DNA of 64,000 nt, taken from NCBI GenBank assembly GCA_963842335.1, contig CAWJGF010000004.1:62001-126000 (forward strand), in the 5' to 3' direction. Position numbers and translations under genes: made by a program. Position 1 is the first letter of the stretch. Every line of letters starts with the position of its first letter. Below, piece by piece: positions 38,645 through 46,336 of the stretch. Source of the stretch: PALSA-600 sp963842335 (lineage in GTDB: Bacteria > Actinomycetota > Thermoleophilia > Gaiellales > Gaiellaceae). A model generated the notes under the pieces. The model was not told where the DNA came from and did not search any database. It saw nothing but the letters and a program-made list of their open reading frames with translations.

Positions 38645-39855
38645 ACGTCCTCCTTCAGCAGTGGTATCCGCCGGCCGTCCGAGGTGATGCCGGCAATGGC
38701 GACATCCGGACCACCGATCATGAAATCGGTGTGCACGCCGGACACGTTCGCACCCCGGTCTCGGAGCGCGTCCGGCTCGAGACCGACGAGACCGGGCACC
38801 GCAAACAGCACAGCGGCGCCGTAGGCGATGTGACAGGTGGCGTTCTCGTCGAACAGGGTGTTGAGGAACGTGATGCCCTCCTGGCCGACGCGCGACTCGC
38901 CGTCGACGAGTGCGACCTCGCCGAGGCGTTTCGCGAACGGATCGGTGGCGAGCTCGCCGCGGACGGCATCCTCGCCGCTCGAGGCATTGACGTCGACGAT
39001 CTCGCCGCCCTCGAAGGTCATGGTGAGGTCGCGGACGATCGTCCCGCCCAGCGCGAGCGGTCGGGTTGAGCGCACGGTCCCGTCCGCGCGACGGGAGTCG
39101 GGCGTCGTGAAGACCTCCTCGGTCGGGAGGTTGGGCACATGCGCGATGCCACCGGCCGTGTCGATGCCGCCGCCGACCCAGCGGGATTCGGGCAGGAGCC
39201 CGAGCGTCAGGTTGGTGCCGGGCCCTTCGAAGTGCAGCGCGTCGAGTGCGAGCTCGTCGAGCTCGGCGCAGCGTGAACGGAGGCGAGCAGTGTGCTTCCG
39301 CCACGACTCCACGGGATCGGCCTCGTCCAGCCGTACCGTCGCCGCAATCGCTTCCCACAGGCGTTCCACATCGGGCTGGCCGAAGATCTGCTCGGCCCAG
39401 CCTGCGCTGGGGAACGCGGCGATCGTCCAGTTCACACCGCGCCGATTCTGGATCTCGAGCATCTGCTTGACCATCTCGATCGGTCTGGCGCGCCCGACCC
39501 GATGCTGGTCGAGGTCCGCGAGGAGCTCCGGCTCGGATTCGCCGGCGATCATCGCGATCGCGTTCCCATCAAGAGCGGCGGCCCGCTCGACGGCCCACGC
39601 GGGACTTGCAGCCAGCTCCTCGTCGGGCCCGAGCTCGATCATCGCCCTGCGCAGGTGCTGGTCGGTGTAGCGCACGTCGACATAGGCGGCGCCGGCGCGA
39701 TAGCCCGACCGCGTCAGCGCGCGCACGAGCTCGGCGTGCTCGAGCGCGGCGTTGACAAAGAGCGTCTGCCCGGGCTGAACGTTCGCGCCGACCCTGACGA
39801 TCAGGTCGGCGTAGCGATCGAGGCGTGCCACGGCTGCGGCAGACAATATAGACAT
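38629..39855 (-). CDS. aminopeptidase, M29 family (paralog 3)
   Basis: A 408-aa paralog, the first of the three in transcription order. It starts at ATG 39855 (MSILSAAAVARLDRYADL). RVGANVQPGQTLFVNAALEH and DVRYTDQHLRR mark the N-domain; PTEEVFTTPDSR, LGEVALVDGESR, ENATCHIAYG and VHTDFMIGG carry the metal ligands. It lies 5 bp after the DUF4272 gene. The three copies are clearly diverged, so they are old duplications and may differ in peptide preference. Confidence 0.93.
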   Translation of the reverse strand: MSILSAAAVARLDRYADLIVRVGANVQPGQTLFVNAALEHAELVRALTRSGYRAGAAYVDVRYTDQHLRRAMIELGPDEELAASPAWAVERAAALDGNAIAMIAGESEPELLADLDQHRVGRARPIEMVKQMLEIQNRRGVNWTIAAFPSAGWAEQIFGQPDVERLWEAIAATVRLDEADPVESWRKHTARLRSRCAELDELALDALHFEGPGTNLTLGLLPESRWVGGGIDTAGGIAHVPNLPTEEVFTTPDSRRADGTVRSTRPLALGGTIVRDLTMTFEGGEIVDVNASSGEDAVRGELATDPFAKRLGEVALVDGESRVGQEGITFLNTLFDENATCHIAYGAAVLFAVPGLVGLEPDALRDRGANVSGVHTDFMIGGPDVAIAGITSDGRRIPLLKEDVWQLQ

Positions 39856-39860
39856 CGCTA

Positions 39861-40445
39861 TTAGGTGTCGAGCGGGACGTCGTCCCAGTCGCTGCCGAGC
39901 CCGCAGAGCCAGTTGAGCGCGTGATGGCGCTCGACTGCGATCGAATGCGCCTCGGCTTGCTGCTCGGGCAGGAGGTGGCGATAGACCTTGCCATAGGCGC
40001 CGAAATCGCCCCGCATCGGCGGCGGCAGGACACCCCGCTCGTAGCCGCGCATCGCCGTCGCCGCGATCAGCTGGTCGAAGTTCGCATAGCGCTCGGGCAG
40101 CTCGAGCCCGCCGGCGGCCTGAAGCTGGCTCGTGCGTGCGCGCCAATGCCAGAGGCGGGCTGACTCGCATTCGAGCTCGATCTCGGCGCCGCCGCGCAGC
40201 GCAGCGTCGCCAAGCTCAATCGCGGCCACCTCGTCGAAGTCGAACGGCGTGTCGTAGGCGGGCAACTCCACGAGTTGCAGCGCCCAGAGCAGTGTGCCGG
40301 CCGCCTCGCCGTGCCACACGGCGTCGATGAGGGCTGGATCGCCGTCCGCCGACGGCACTTGCTCGAGCGCCGGTCGCAACCCGGCCTGCAGCGCGCGAAC
40401 GCGCCCGATCACGTCTCCCTGCGACCTGAGCTTGCGGCGCGGCAT
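39861..40445 (-). CDS. DUF4272 family protein
   Basis: A 194-aa protein with start ATG 40445 (MPRRKLRSQGDVIGRVRALQ). Typical DUF4272 features are the basic opening with VIGRVRAL and the C-terminal ALNWLCGLGSDWDDVPLDT. The middle is helical with many aromatic residues (RLWHWRARTSQLQAAGGL). Function unknown. Its start overlaps the aldo/keto reductase stop (TAATG), and it is upstream of the aminopeptidases, so it is part of the same operon. Confidence 0.82.
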   Translation of the reverse strand: MPRRKLRSQGDVIGRVRALQAGLRPALEQVPSADGDPALIDAVWHGEAAGTLLWALQLVELPAYDTPFDFDEVAAIELGDAALRGGAEIELECESARLWHWRARTSQLQAAGGLELPERYANFDQLIAATAMRGYERGVLPPPMRGDFGAYGKVYRHLLPEQQAEAHSIAVERHHALNWLCGLGSDWDDVPLDT

Positions 40446-41392
40446 TACGCGAGTATGTCGTCGATCTCGGCAAGGGTCGGGCCGTCCAGCTCGATTCCGG
40501 CGGCGCTGGCGTTCTGCCGCACCTGCTCCGGCCGGCTCGCTCCGACGATTGCCGAGGCGACGTTGGCCTCGCGCAGCACCCACGCAAGCGCTAGCTGCGG
40601 CATCGAGATCCCGAGACGCTCCGCGACGGGGACGAGCCGCTGCACCTGTTCGAGGACGTCGTCCGTGAGGTAATCGCCCATCAGCCGGCCCATCCGCTGG
40701 TGCAGCGCCCGGGTTCCGTCCGGAGGCGGGGCGCCCGGCTTGTACTTCCCGGTCAGTGCGCCCTGTGCGAGCGGCGACCAGACGATCTGAGAGATCCCGT
40801 TCGCGTTGCAGATCGGAATCACCTCGTCCTCCGGCTCGCGCCAGAGCAACGAGTATTGCGGTTGCGAGCTGACGAACTTCGCCCAGCCGTGCTCACGGGA
40901 GAGATCGAGCGCTGCCTGCACCTGCTGCGCCGTCCACTCGCTGAAGCCGATGTAGCGGGCCTTGCCGCTCACCACGACCTCGTTCAGGGCTTCCATGGTC
41001 TCTTCGAGCGGTGTCGTGTCGTCGTAGCGGTGGCACTGGTAGAGGTCGACGTGGTCGGTCTGGAGGCGCTGGAGCGACTCGTCGATCTGCTTCCGCACCT
41101 GCGCGGCCGAGAGTCCCTGGTTCTCGCCCGAGTCGTCCATCGGGAAGTAGAGCTTCGTCGCGAGCACGTACGAGCTTCGCGGCCGGCCCGAGAGAACCTC
41201 GCCGAGGAAGGTCTCGGCGGCCCCGAGCGCGTAGACGTTCGCCGTGTCGATGAAGTTGATGCCGGCGTCGAAAGCCGCGTCGACGCAGGCCTTCGCCTGA
41301 GCGTCCTCGACGCCGCCGCCGTACGTGAGCCAGGAGCCGAGACTGATCTCGGAGACCGACAGGTCGCTGTCGCCAAGTTGTCTGAATTCCAT
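40445..41392 (-). CDS. aldo/keto reductase
   Basis: NADPH-dependent TIM-barrel oxidoreductase (315 aa) of the potassium-channel beta-subunit-like/YghZ group. Seen: ISLGSWLTYGG, NFIDTANVYALGAAETFLGE with the catalytic Asp/Tyr, ATKLYF (Lys), LYQCHRYD (His), GFSEWTAQQ, the NADP-binding part WSPLAQGALTGKY, and ASAIVGASRPEQ. The start is ATG 41392; the longer frame adds basic residues from the intergenic repeat. It is first in the five-gene minus-strand operon. Substrate unknown. Confidence 0.92.
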   Translation of the reverse strand: MEFRQLGDSDLSVSEISLGSWLTYGGGVEDAQAKACVDAAFDAGINFIDTANVYALGAAETFLGEVLSGRPRSSYVLATKLYFPMDDSGENQGLSAAQVRKQIDESLQRLQTDHVDLYQCHRYDDTTPLEETMEALNEVVVSGKARYIGFSEWTAQQVQAALDLSREHGWAKFVSSQPQYSLLWREPEDEVIPICNANGISQIVWSPLAQGALTGKYKPGAPPPDGTRALHQRMGRLMGDYLTDDVLEQVQRLVPVAERLGISMPQLALAWVLREANVASAIVGASRPEQVRQNASAAGIELDGPTLAEIDDILA

Positions 41393-41450
41393 CCCGAAGT
41401 CGTACCGGTTTCGACGCGAATGCCGTCGGGGCCTACCGCTACCGTCGTGT

Positions 41451-41615
41451 AGATGTTTGATGCGAACTACACGCACTCACGGATGGTGACTCAGACGCGG
41501 CCCATCTCGCCCGGGTCGGGCTTGAACGTAGACACCGCTATGGCCTTCACCCGACCCGAACGACCTGCTTGGTCTGAGCCATCCCCGCAAGCACCCAAAT
41601 CCACATCAAACATCT
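41451..41615 (+). repeat. structured hairpin repeat, copy A
   Basis: Nested inverted repeats: AGATGTTTGATG 41451-41462 with CATCAAACATCT 41604-41615; GGATGG 41481-41486 with CCATCC 41579-41584; CTCAGAC 41490-41496 with GTCTGAG 41572-41578; CGGGTCGGG 41512-41520 with CCCGACCCG 41550-41558. The terminal loop includes GAACGTAGACACCGCTATG. The same architecture and loop recur in reverse orientation at 63710-63868, with changed but still complementary stems. It fills the divergent gap between aldo/keto reductase and radA and ends one base before the radA start. Confidence 0.85.
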
Positions 41616-41616
41616 G

Positions 41617-42957
41617 ATGGCCAAGGTGGCGGCAGTCCAGCACGTGTGCTCCGAATGCGGGACGTCGTCCGGACGCTGGCTCGGGCGCTGCCCGGGGTGC
41701 GCCGAGTTCGGGACGATGATCGCCGAGGCTGTGCCGGGCCGCGGCGACCGCGGCCGCGAGCGCGCCTCAAGCCGGACACCGCTTCGCCTCGTCGATGTCG
41801 TCGCGGAGGAGACCGTCCGGATCTCGACCGGCATCCCCGAGCTCGACCGGGTGCTCGGCGGGGGACTCGTACCGGCGTCACTCGTACTCGTCGGCGGCGA
41901 GCCGGGTGTGGGCAAGTCCACGCTCCTGCTCTCCGCGCTCGGAGCGATCTCGGCCGACCGGCGCGCGCTGCTCGTGACGGGAGAGGAGTCGGTCGCGCAG
42001 GTGAAGCTGCGCGCCGCGCGGCTCGGTGGCTGCGACGGAATCGAGATCCTCGCCGAGACCGATCTCGATGCGATCTGCGAGCTGCTCGAGCGCGAGCGGC
42101 CTGCTGCGTGCGTGATCGACTCGGTGCAGACGCTCTGGGCGCCGGACCTCGGCTCGGCTCCAGGCTCGGTCGCGCAGGTCCGCGAGGCCGCCGGGCGCCT
42201 GCTGCGGGTCGCGAAGGAGAGCGGCGTCGCGACGTTCCTCGTCGGCCACGTGACGAAGGACGGTTCGGTCGCCGGCCCGCGCATGCTCGAGCATCTCGTC
42301 GACTGCGTCCTGCAGTTCGAGGGCGACCGGTACCACGCCCATCGAATCCTGCGGGCTGTGAAGAACCGGTTCGGCTCGACGAATGAGCTCGGCATCTTCG
42401 AGATGACCGGCGCCGGCCTCGTCGGCGTGCCGGATCCGTCCGAGCTCTTCGGGCATACGCACCCGGGCGAGATCGGGGCCGCTGTCGCCTGCGTGCTCGA
42501 AGGCACGCGGCCGATCCTGCTCGAGATCCAGGCGCTTGTCGCGCCCACCGACCTCGCAATGCCCCGCCGGGTCGGCACCGGCGTCGACCCGAAGCGACTG
42601 GCGATGATCGTCGCCGTCCTCGCGCGCCATGCCGGCCTGCCGCTCGGCGGCGCCGACGTCTTCGTGAACGTCGCGGGGGGTGTGCGCATCGACGAGCCGG
42701 GCGCCGACCTCGGGATCGCGCTCGCAATCGCCTCGGCGGCGAAGGGCCTCCCGGTCCGCGACGGGCTGGCCGCCTTCGGCGAGATCGGGCTGACCGGGCG
42801 GCTCCGGGCTGCCACGCAGGCCGACCGTCGGGTCGAGGAATGCCGGAAGCTCGGCCTGGCGACAGTGCTTGCGCCGATCGGCACGAAGGGCGCCGGGGTG
42901 GAGGCAGAAACCCTCCGCGCGGCGCTCGCTGCCGGGCTCGGCGAGAAGCCCTCCTGA
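41617..42957 (+). CDS. radA: DNA repair protein RadA
   Basis: Branch-migrating recombination helper (446 aa). The zinc finger C11, C14, C25, C28 opens the protein, the RecA-like core has GEPGVGKST with Walker B CVIDSVQTLW, and the RadA-specific KNRFG motif is present. The Lon-protease-like C-domain (LEIQALVAPTD, GVRIDEPGADLGIALAIASA) completes it. The start is ATG 41617, directly after the 3' arm of repeat A; no Shine-Dalgarno sequence is visible there. It precedes carD by 131 bp, as in many actinobacteria. Confidence 0.95.
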   Translation: MAKVAAVQHVCSECGTSSGRWLGRCPGCAEFGTMIAEAVPGRGDRGRERASSRTPLRLVDVVAEETVRISTGIPELDRVLGGGLVPASLVLVGGEPGVGKSTLLLSALGAISADRRALLVTGEESVAQVKLRAARLGGCDGIEILAETDLDAICELLERERPAACVIDSVQTLWAPDLGSAPGSVAQVREAAGRLLRVAKESGVATFLVGHVTKDGSVAGPRMLEHLVDCVLQFEGDRYHAHRILRAVKNRFGSTNELGIFEMTGAGLVGVPDPSELFGHTHPGEIGAAVACVLEGTRPILLEIQALVAPTDLAMPRRVGTGVDPKRLAMIVAVLARHAGLPLGGADVFVNVAGGVRIDEPGADLGIALAIASAAKGLPVRDGLAAFGEIGLTGRLRAATQADRRVEECRKLGLATVLAPIGTKGAGVEAETLRAALAAGLGEKPS

Positions 42958-42963
42958 GCAGGA

Positions 42964-43000
42964 ATTTTCCACGAAACCCCTGGAAAAATGGCGGTTTTCC
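42964..43000 (+). promoter_or_regulatory. alternative hairpins in the carD leader
   Basis: GGAAAA at 42982-42987 can pair either with TTTTCC at 42965-42970 or with TTTTCC at 42995-43000. Two mutually exclusive stems just after radA and about 90 bp before carD could act as an attenuator or merely be chance. Confidence 0.3.
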
Positions 43001-43088
43001 GCTGGTCCTGCTACCCTGGTCTTCTCGCCGGTAGAGCCCTCTGGGCCGCCGGCACTTTCGCGACTACACCGGAAAGAGGAGACGCAGC

Positions 43089-43820
43089 TTGTACAAGGTC
43101 GGCGACAAGGTGGTGTATCCCCACCACGGTGCAGGAACGGTCGTGAAGCGCGAGAAGCGCGAGGTGCTCGGCGAAAAGCGCGAGTACCTGACGATCAAGA
43201 TCCTGCACAACGACATGACCGTGAACGTCCCGGCCGATAACGCCGAGCGCGTCGGTCTGCGGAAAGTGATCGACGAAGAGGCGGTCAAGAAGGTCGTCAA
43301 GTACCTGACCTCCGGCGGCACGGAGATGCCGAAGAACTGGAACCGCCGCTTCAAGCACAACCGAGACAAGATGAAGACGGGCGACATTTACGAGCTCGCC
43401 GAGGTCGTTCGCAACCTTGCGCTGCGTGACGGCGAAAAGGGCCTTTCGACGGGCGAGAAGCAGATGTACGTGAAGGCGAAGAAGATCCTCGCCTCCGAGC
43501 TCATGTACGCGAAGACGATGAGCGAGGACGAAGCGCTCGAATGGCTCGAGGAGACGCTGACCGACGGAGTCAAGCCGAAGCTCACGCCGGCCGAGAAGGC
43601 AGCCGCGAAGAAGGCGCCGGCCAAGAAGGTCGCCGCCGCACCGGTCGCAAAGGCTGCCGCACCGTCGAAGGCTCCTGTGCGTCCCGCGCCGAAGAAGGCC
43701 ACTGCGAAGGCAGTCGTTGCGAAGCAGGCTGTCGCGACGAGTCCCGCCGCGAAGAAGGCAACACCGGCCACATCGAAGACCGCCCCGGCGGCCAAGAGCA
43801 AGACGGCCGCGAGGGCGTAG
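43089..43820 (+). CDS. carD: CarD family transcriptional regulator with basic tail
   Basis: RNA-polymerase-binding regulator (243 aa) that stabilises open promoter complexes. The N-terminal Tudor-like RID begins MYKVGDKVVYPHHGAGTVVK, followed by a helical DNA-binding domain (WNRRFKHNRDKMKTGDIYEL and GEKGLSTGEKQMYVKAKKIL). From about residue 165 a Lys/Ala/Pro-rich tail of roughly 75 residues resembles histone H1 or HU-extension tails; usual CarD proteins stop near 160. The start is TTG 43089, with GAGGAG upstream. It overlaps ispD by one base. Confidence 0.93.
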   Translation: MYKVGDKVVYPHHGAGTVVKREKREVLGEKREYLTIKILHNDMTVNVPADNAERVGLRKVIDEEAVKKVVKYLTSGGTEMPKNWNRRFKHNRDKMKTGDIYELAEVVRNLALRDGEKGLSTGEKQMYVKAKKILASELMYAKTMSEDEALEWLEETLTDGVKPKLTPAEKAAAKKAPAKKVAAAPVAKAAAPSKAPVRPAPKKATAKAVVAKQAVATSPAAKKATPATSKTAPAAKSKTAARA

Positions 43821-44482
43821 TGAGTGTCTGGGCCGTTCTCGTCGCCGCCGGGCGAGGAGAACGGCTCGGGGAAGCAAGGCCGAAGGCGTTCGTTCGTCTC
43901 GGCGAGCTTCCCCTGCTCGCGGAGCCGCTGCGCCGGCTCGACGAGAGCGAGCTGATCGACGCGGTCGTCCTCGTCGCGCCGCCCGAGTGGGAGGAGCCGG
44001 CCATCTTGCTGGCCGAGGAGCTCGGCGCGTCGAAAGTGACGGCGTGCGTCACGGGCGGCGAGTCGCGAAGCGACTCGGTGCGTGCCGGGGTTGCCGAGGT
44101 GCCGGACGACGTCGCGGTGATCCTCGTGCACGACGCCGCCCGCCCCCTCCTTCCCGACGAGGTGATTGTTCGCTTGCTCGCCGCGCTCGAGGATGGCTGT
44201 GACGGCGCGGTGCCGGTGCTGCCGGTCACCGACACGGTGAAGCGCGTCCGTGACGGAGTGGTCGACGAGACGCTCGTGCGCGACGACCTCGTGAGCGTGC
44301 AGACACCGCAGGCGTTCAACGCTGCTGCGCTTCGGTCAGCCCTCACGGCCGACACGCAGGGATCGGACTGCGCGTCGCTCGTCGAGGCGAACGGTGGACG
44401 CATCCGGACGGTCGAGGGCGACGAGCGTCTGCTGAAAGTGACGACCCGCGCCGACCTCGACCGCGTGGCCGCGTGGTTGTAG
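43820..44482 (+). CDS. ispD: 2-C-methyl-D-erythritol 4-phosphate cytidylyltransferase
   Basis: Third enzyme of the MEP isoprenoid pathway (220 aa), making CDP-ME from MEP and CTP. The nucleotide motif AAGRGERLG with RPKAF lies near residues 9-24, followed by GGESRSDSVRAG, VHDAARPLLP, PVTDTVKRV and QTPQAF. The start is GTG 43820, overlapping the carD stop (TAGTG). It is followed by a HAD gene and ispF, giving the usual carD-ispD-ispF order with one insertion. Confidence 0.95.
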   Translation: MSVWAVLVAAGRGERLGEARPKAFVRLGELPLLAEPLRRLDESELIDAVVLVAPPEWEEPAILLAEELGASKVTACVTGGESRSDSVRAGVAEVPDDVAVILVHDAARPLLPDEVIVRLLAALEDGCDGAVPVLPVTDTVKRVRDGVVDETLVRDDLVSVQTPQAFNAAALRSALTADTQGSDCASLVEANGGRIRTVEGDERLLKVTTRADLDRVAAWL

Positions 44483-45063
44483 ACGCCGTCTTCCTGGATG
44501 TCGGCGAGACGATCGTCGACGAGTCGCGGGCGTGGCTCGACGTCGCAGACCGCGCGGGCGTGCCGGTGCTGACGCTGCTCGGCGTGCTGGGCGGCCTCGC
44601 CGCCCGTCGGGAGCACCACAAGCGCGTCTGGGAGATCGTCGGTACGCGGCCCATTGCGCCACCCCCGATCGAGATACGTGACTTCTACCCCGACGCTCTG
44701 CCATGCCTGCGTGCGCTGAGCGAACGCGGTCTGCTCGTCGGGCTCGCGGGTAACCAACCCGAGACTGCGGTCTCCGAGCTCGCGGCCTGCGGAGTGGAGG
44801 TCGACGTGCTTGCGAGCTCGGAGGGCTGGGGCGTCGAGAAGCCGTCGCAGGAGTTCTTCGCACGCATCGCCACCGAGTCGCGGCTGCCGCCTGAGAAGAT
44901 CGCCTACGTGGGAGACCGTGTGGACAACGACGTCGAGCCGGCGCTGGTAGCCGGCATGGTCGCCGTGCACATCCGGCGCGGCCCCTGGGGCTACCTTCAG
45001 GAGCCGCCGGCCGAGGCGCTTCGCATCGCGTCCCTCGACGAGCTCGTCGAGGTGCTCGCGTGA
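44473..45063 (+). CDS. HAD family hydrolase
   Basis: A haloacid-dehalogenase-fold phosphatase (196 aa). Motif I is VFLDVGETIVDES, in which the second Asp of DxD is Gly, as in several HAD subgroups. Motif II is GLAGNQP, the Lys motif GVEKPSQEFF, and motif IV YVGDRVDNDVEPA. It overlaps ispD by 10 bp if GTG 44473 is used, and overlaps the ispF start by 4 bp. Insertion between ispD and ispF hints at a link with the MEP pathway, but no substrate can be named. Confidence 0.85.
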   Translation: MVVDAVFLDVGETIVDESRAWLDVADRAGVPVLTLLGVLGGLAARREHHKRVWEIVGTRPIAPPPIEIRDFYPDALPCLRALSERGLLVGLAGNQPETAVSELAACGVEVDVLASSEGWGVEKPSQEFFARIATESRLPPEKIAYVGDRVDNDVEPALVAGMVAVHIRRGPWGYLQEPPAEALRIASLDELVEVLA

Positions 45064-45533
45064 GCCTGCGGGTCGGCATCGGCGTCGACGCGCATGCGCT
45101 CGAGCGCGGCGTGCCGCTCGTCCTTGGCGGGGTGCGGCTCGACTACGACCGCGGCCTCGCCGGTCACTCCGACGGCGACGTCCTCGCGCACGCGCTCACC
45201 GATGCCGTGCTCGGCGCAGCCGGGCTGGGCGACATCGGTTCGCTCTTCCCGTCGACCGACGAGCAGTTCCGGGGCGCCTCCAGCGTCGAGCTGTTGCGCG
45301 AGGCGTATCGGCAGGTGCTCGAGGCGGGCTGGAAGCTCGTGAACGCCGACTGCGTGCTGATCGGTGAGCGGCCGAAGATCGCGACCCATCGCAGGGAGAT
45401 GCGAAAGCGGTTGTCGGAGGCAGTCGGCGGCGGCGAGGTGAACGTCCGGGCGACCACCACCGACCAGCTCGGCTTCACGGGTCGCGGCGAAGGGCTCGCC
45501 GCGCACGCGGTCGCGCTGCTCGAATCGGCCTGA
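45060..45533 (+). CDS. ispF: 2-C-methyl-D-erythritol 2,4-cyclodiphosphate synthase
   Basis: MEP-pathway cyclase (157 aa). The zinc-binding DAH is at 10-12, the family signature GHSDGDVLAHALTDAVLGAA includes a further His ligand, GDIGSLFPSTD follows, and ATTTDQLGFTGRGEGLAAHA is the C-terminal motif. It starts at GTG 45060, overlapping the HAD gene. With ispD it supplies two adjacent steps of isoprenoid precursor synthesis. Confidence 0.96.
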   Translation: MSLRVGIGVDAHALERGVPLVLGGVRLDYDRGLAGHSDGDVLAHALTDAVLGAAGLGDIGSLFPSTDEQFRGASSVELLREAYRQVLEAGWKLVNADCVLIGERPKIATHRREMRKRLSEAVGGGEVNVRATTTDQLGFTGRGEGLAAHAVALLESA

Positions 45534-45539
45534 GTCGAG

Positions 45540-46241
45540 ATGACGATCGTCCGCTATGCCGACCGGCCCGACCTCCGTGAGCGGCGCAGCGCCGAGCTCA
45601 ACACCTTTCCGACATTCATGAACCACAACGCGATGGGCGGTCGCTACTGGGGCCGGCTCTACGACGAGTTCCCGGCTTTCCAGCTGGCCCTCGAGGATGG
45701 CGGTGAATTGGCTGCGGAGGTGCACGCGCTGCCGGTGCGCGTCGACGGTGACCTGCCCGCCGGTTGGGACGAGGCGTTCGAGCGTGGAATGGAACTCGGC
45801 GACGGGAACGTGCTCAGCCTGCTCGCCATCTCTGTGCGACCCGATCGTCGCGGAGGCGGCCTCGCGGGCACGCTCATCGACGCGGCACGCGGTGCCGCGC
45901 GGGAGGCGGGACTCACGGCGGTGATAGCCCCAGTTCGCCCGACGCTCAAGTCCAGCTATCCCCTGATTCCGATCGAGCAGTACATCGAGTGGCGCCGCGA
46001 CGACGGCTCGCACTTCGATCCCTGGATCCGCGTGCACGAACGGGCCGGCGCGACGATCGTGCAGGCTGCACCCAGGTCGATGCTGATCGAAGCGCCTGTG
46101 TCGGATTGGGAGGCGTGGACGGAGATGCGCTTCCCGGGCGACGGCACGTACATCGTGCCGGAGATGCTCGCACCGCTCGAGGTACGTGACGGGATCGGGG
46201 TGCACGTCGAGCCGAACGTCTGGCTGCGCCACGGCGTGTGA
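45540..46241 (+). CDS. GNAT-like acetyltransferase family protein
   Basis: A 233-aa protein, 6 bp after ispF. The central LAISVRPDRRGGGLAGTLID is the acetyl-CoA loop of the GNAT fold. The N-terminal half contains FPTFMNHNAMGGRYWGRLYD and the C-terminal part is a beta-rich extension (FPGDGTYIVPEMLAPLEV). Similar proteins are annotated only as GNAT or hypothetical; the substrate is unknown. A bidirectional terminator follows the stop. Confidence 0.8.
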   Translation: MTIVRYADRPDLRERRSAELNTFPTFMNHNAMGGRYWGRLYDEFPAFQLALEDGGELAAEVHALPVRVDGDLPAGWDEAFERGMELGDGNVLSLLAISVRPDRRGGGLAGTLIDAARGAAREAGLTAVIAPVRPTLKSSYPLIPIEQYIEWRRDDGSHFDPWIRVHERAGATIVQAAPRSMLIEAPVSDWEAWTEMRFPGDGTYIVPEMLAPLEVRDGIGVHVEPNVWLRHGV

Positions 46242-46270
46242 AAGGCGGGGGCTTGCGGCCCCCGCCCTTT
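46241..46270. terminator. bidirectional terminator
   Basis: AAAGGCGGGGGC pairs with GCCCCCGCCCTTT (one bulged C), with A-rich and T-rich ends that suit both directions. It sits between the plus-strand GNAT-like gene and the convergent solute-binding protein gene. Confidence 0.8.
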
Positions 46271-46297
46271 CCGGCTTTATGCGGTCGCGATAGAGGC

Positions 46298-46336
46298 TTG
46301 ATGTGAAATGCACGCCCACTCGCGGATGGTTGCTCA
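46298..46336 (+). repeat. partial copy C of the structured repeat
   Basis: TTGATGTGAAATGCACGCCC followed by ACTCGCGGATGGTTGCTCA matches the 5' part of copy A (41457-41491) with a two-base insertion and a handful of substitutions. The inner stems and the conserved loop are absent. The last three bases are the stop codon of the solute-binding protein gene. Confidence 0.65.

Noticed and set aside
37436..39358. 640-residue minus-strand frame extending aminopeptidase paralog 2
   Set aside because: The upstream part is off-frame to paralog 3; ATG 38644 has a strong ribosome site and the family N-terminus.
39841..39862. Another fragment of the structured repeat (TAGACATCGCTAT)
   Set aside because: Only a short resemblance to the loop and no stems; it is the start region of an aminopeptidase gene.
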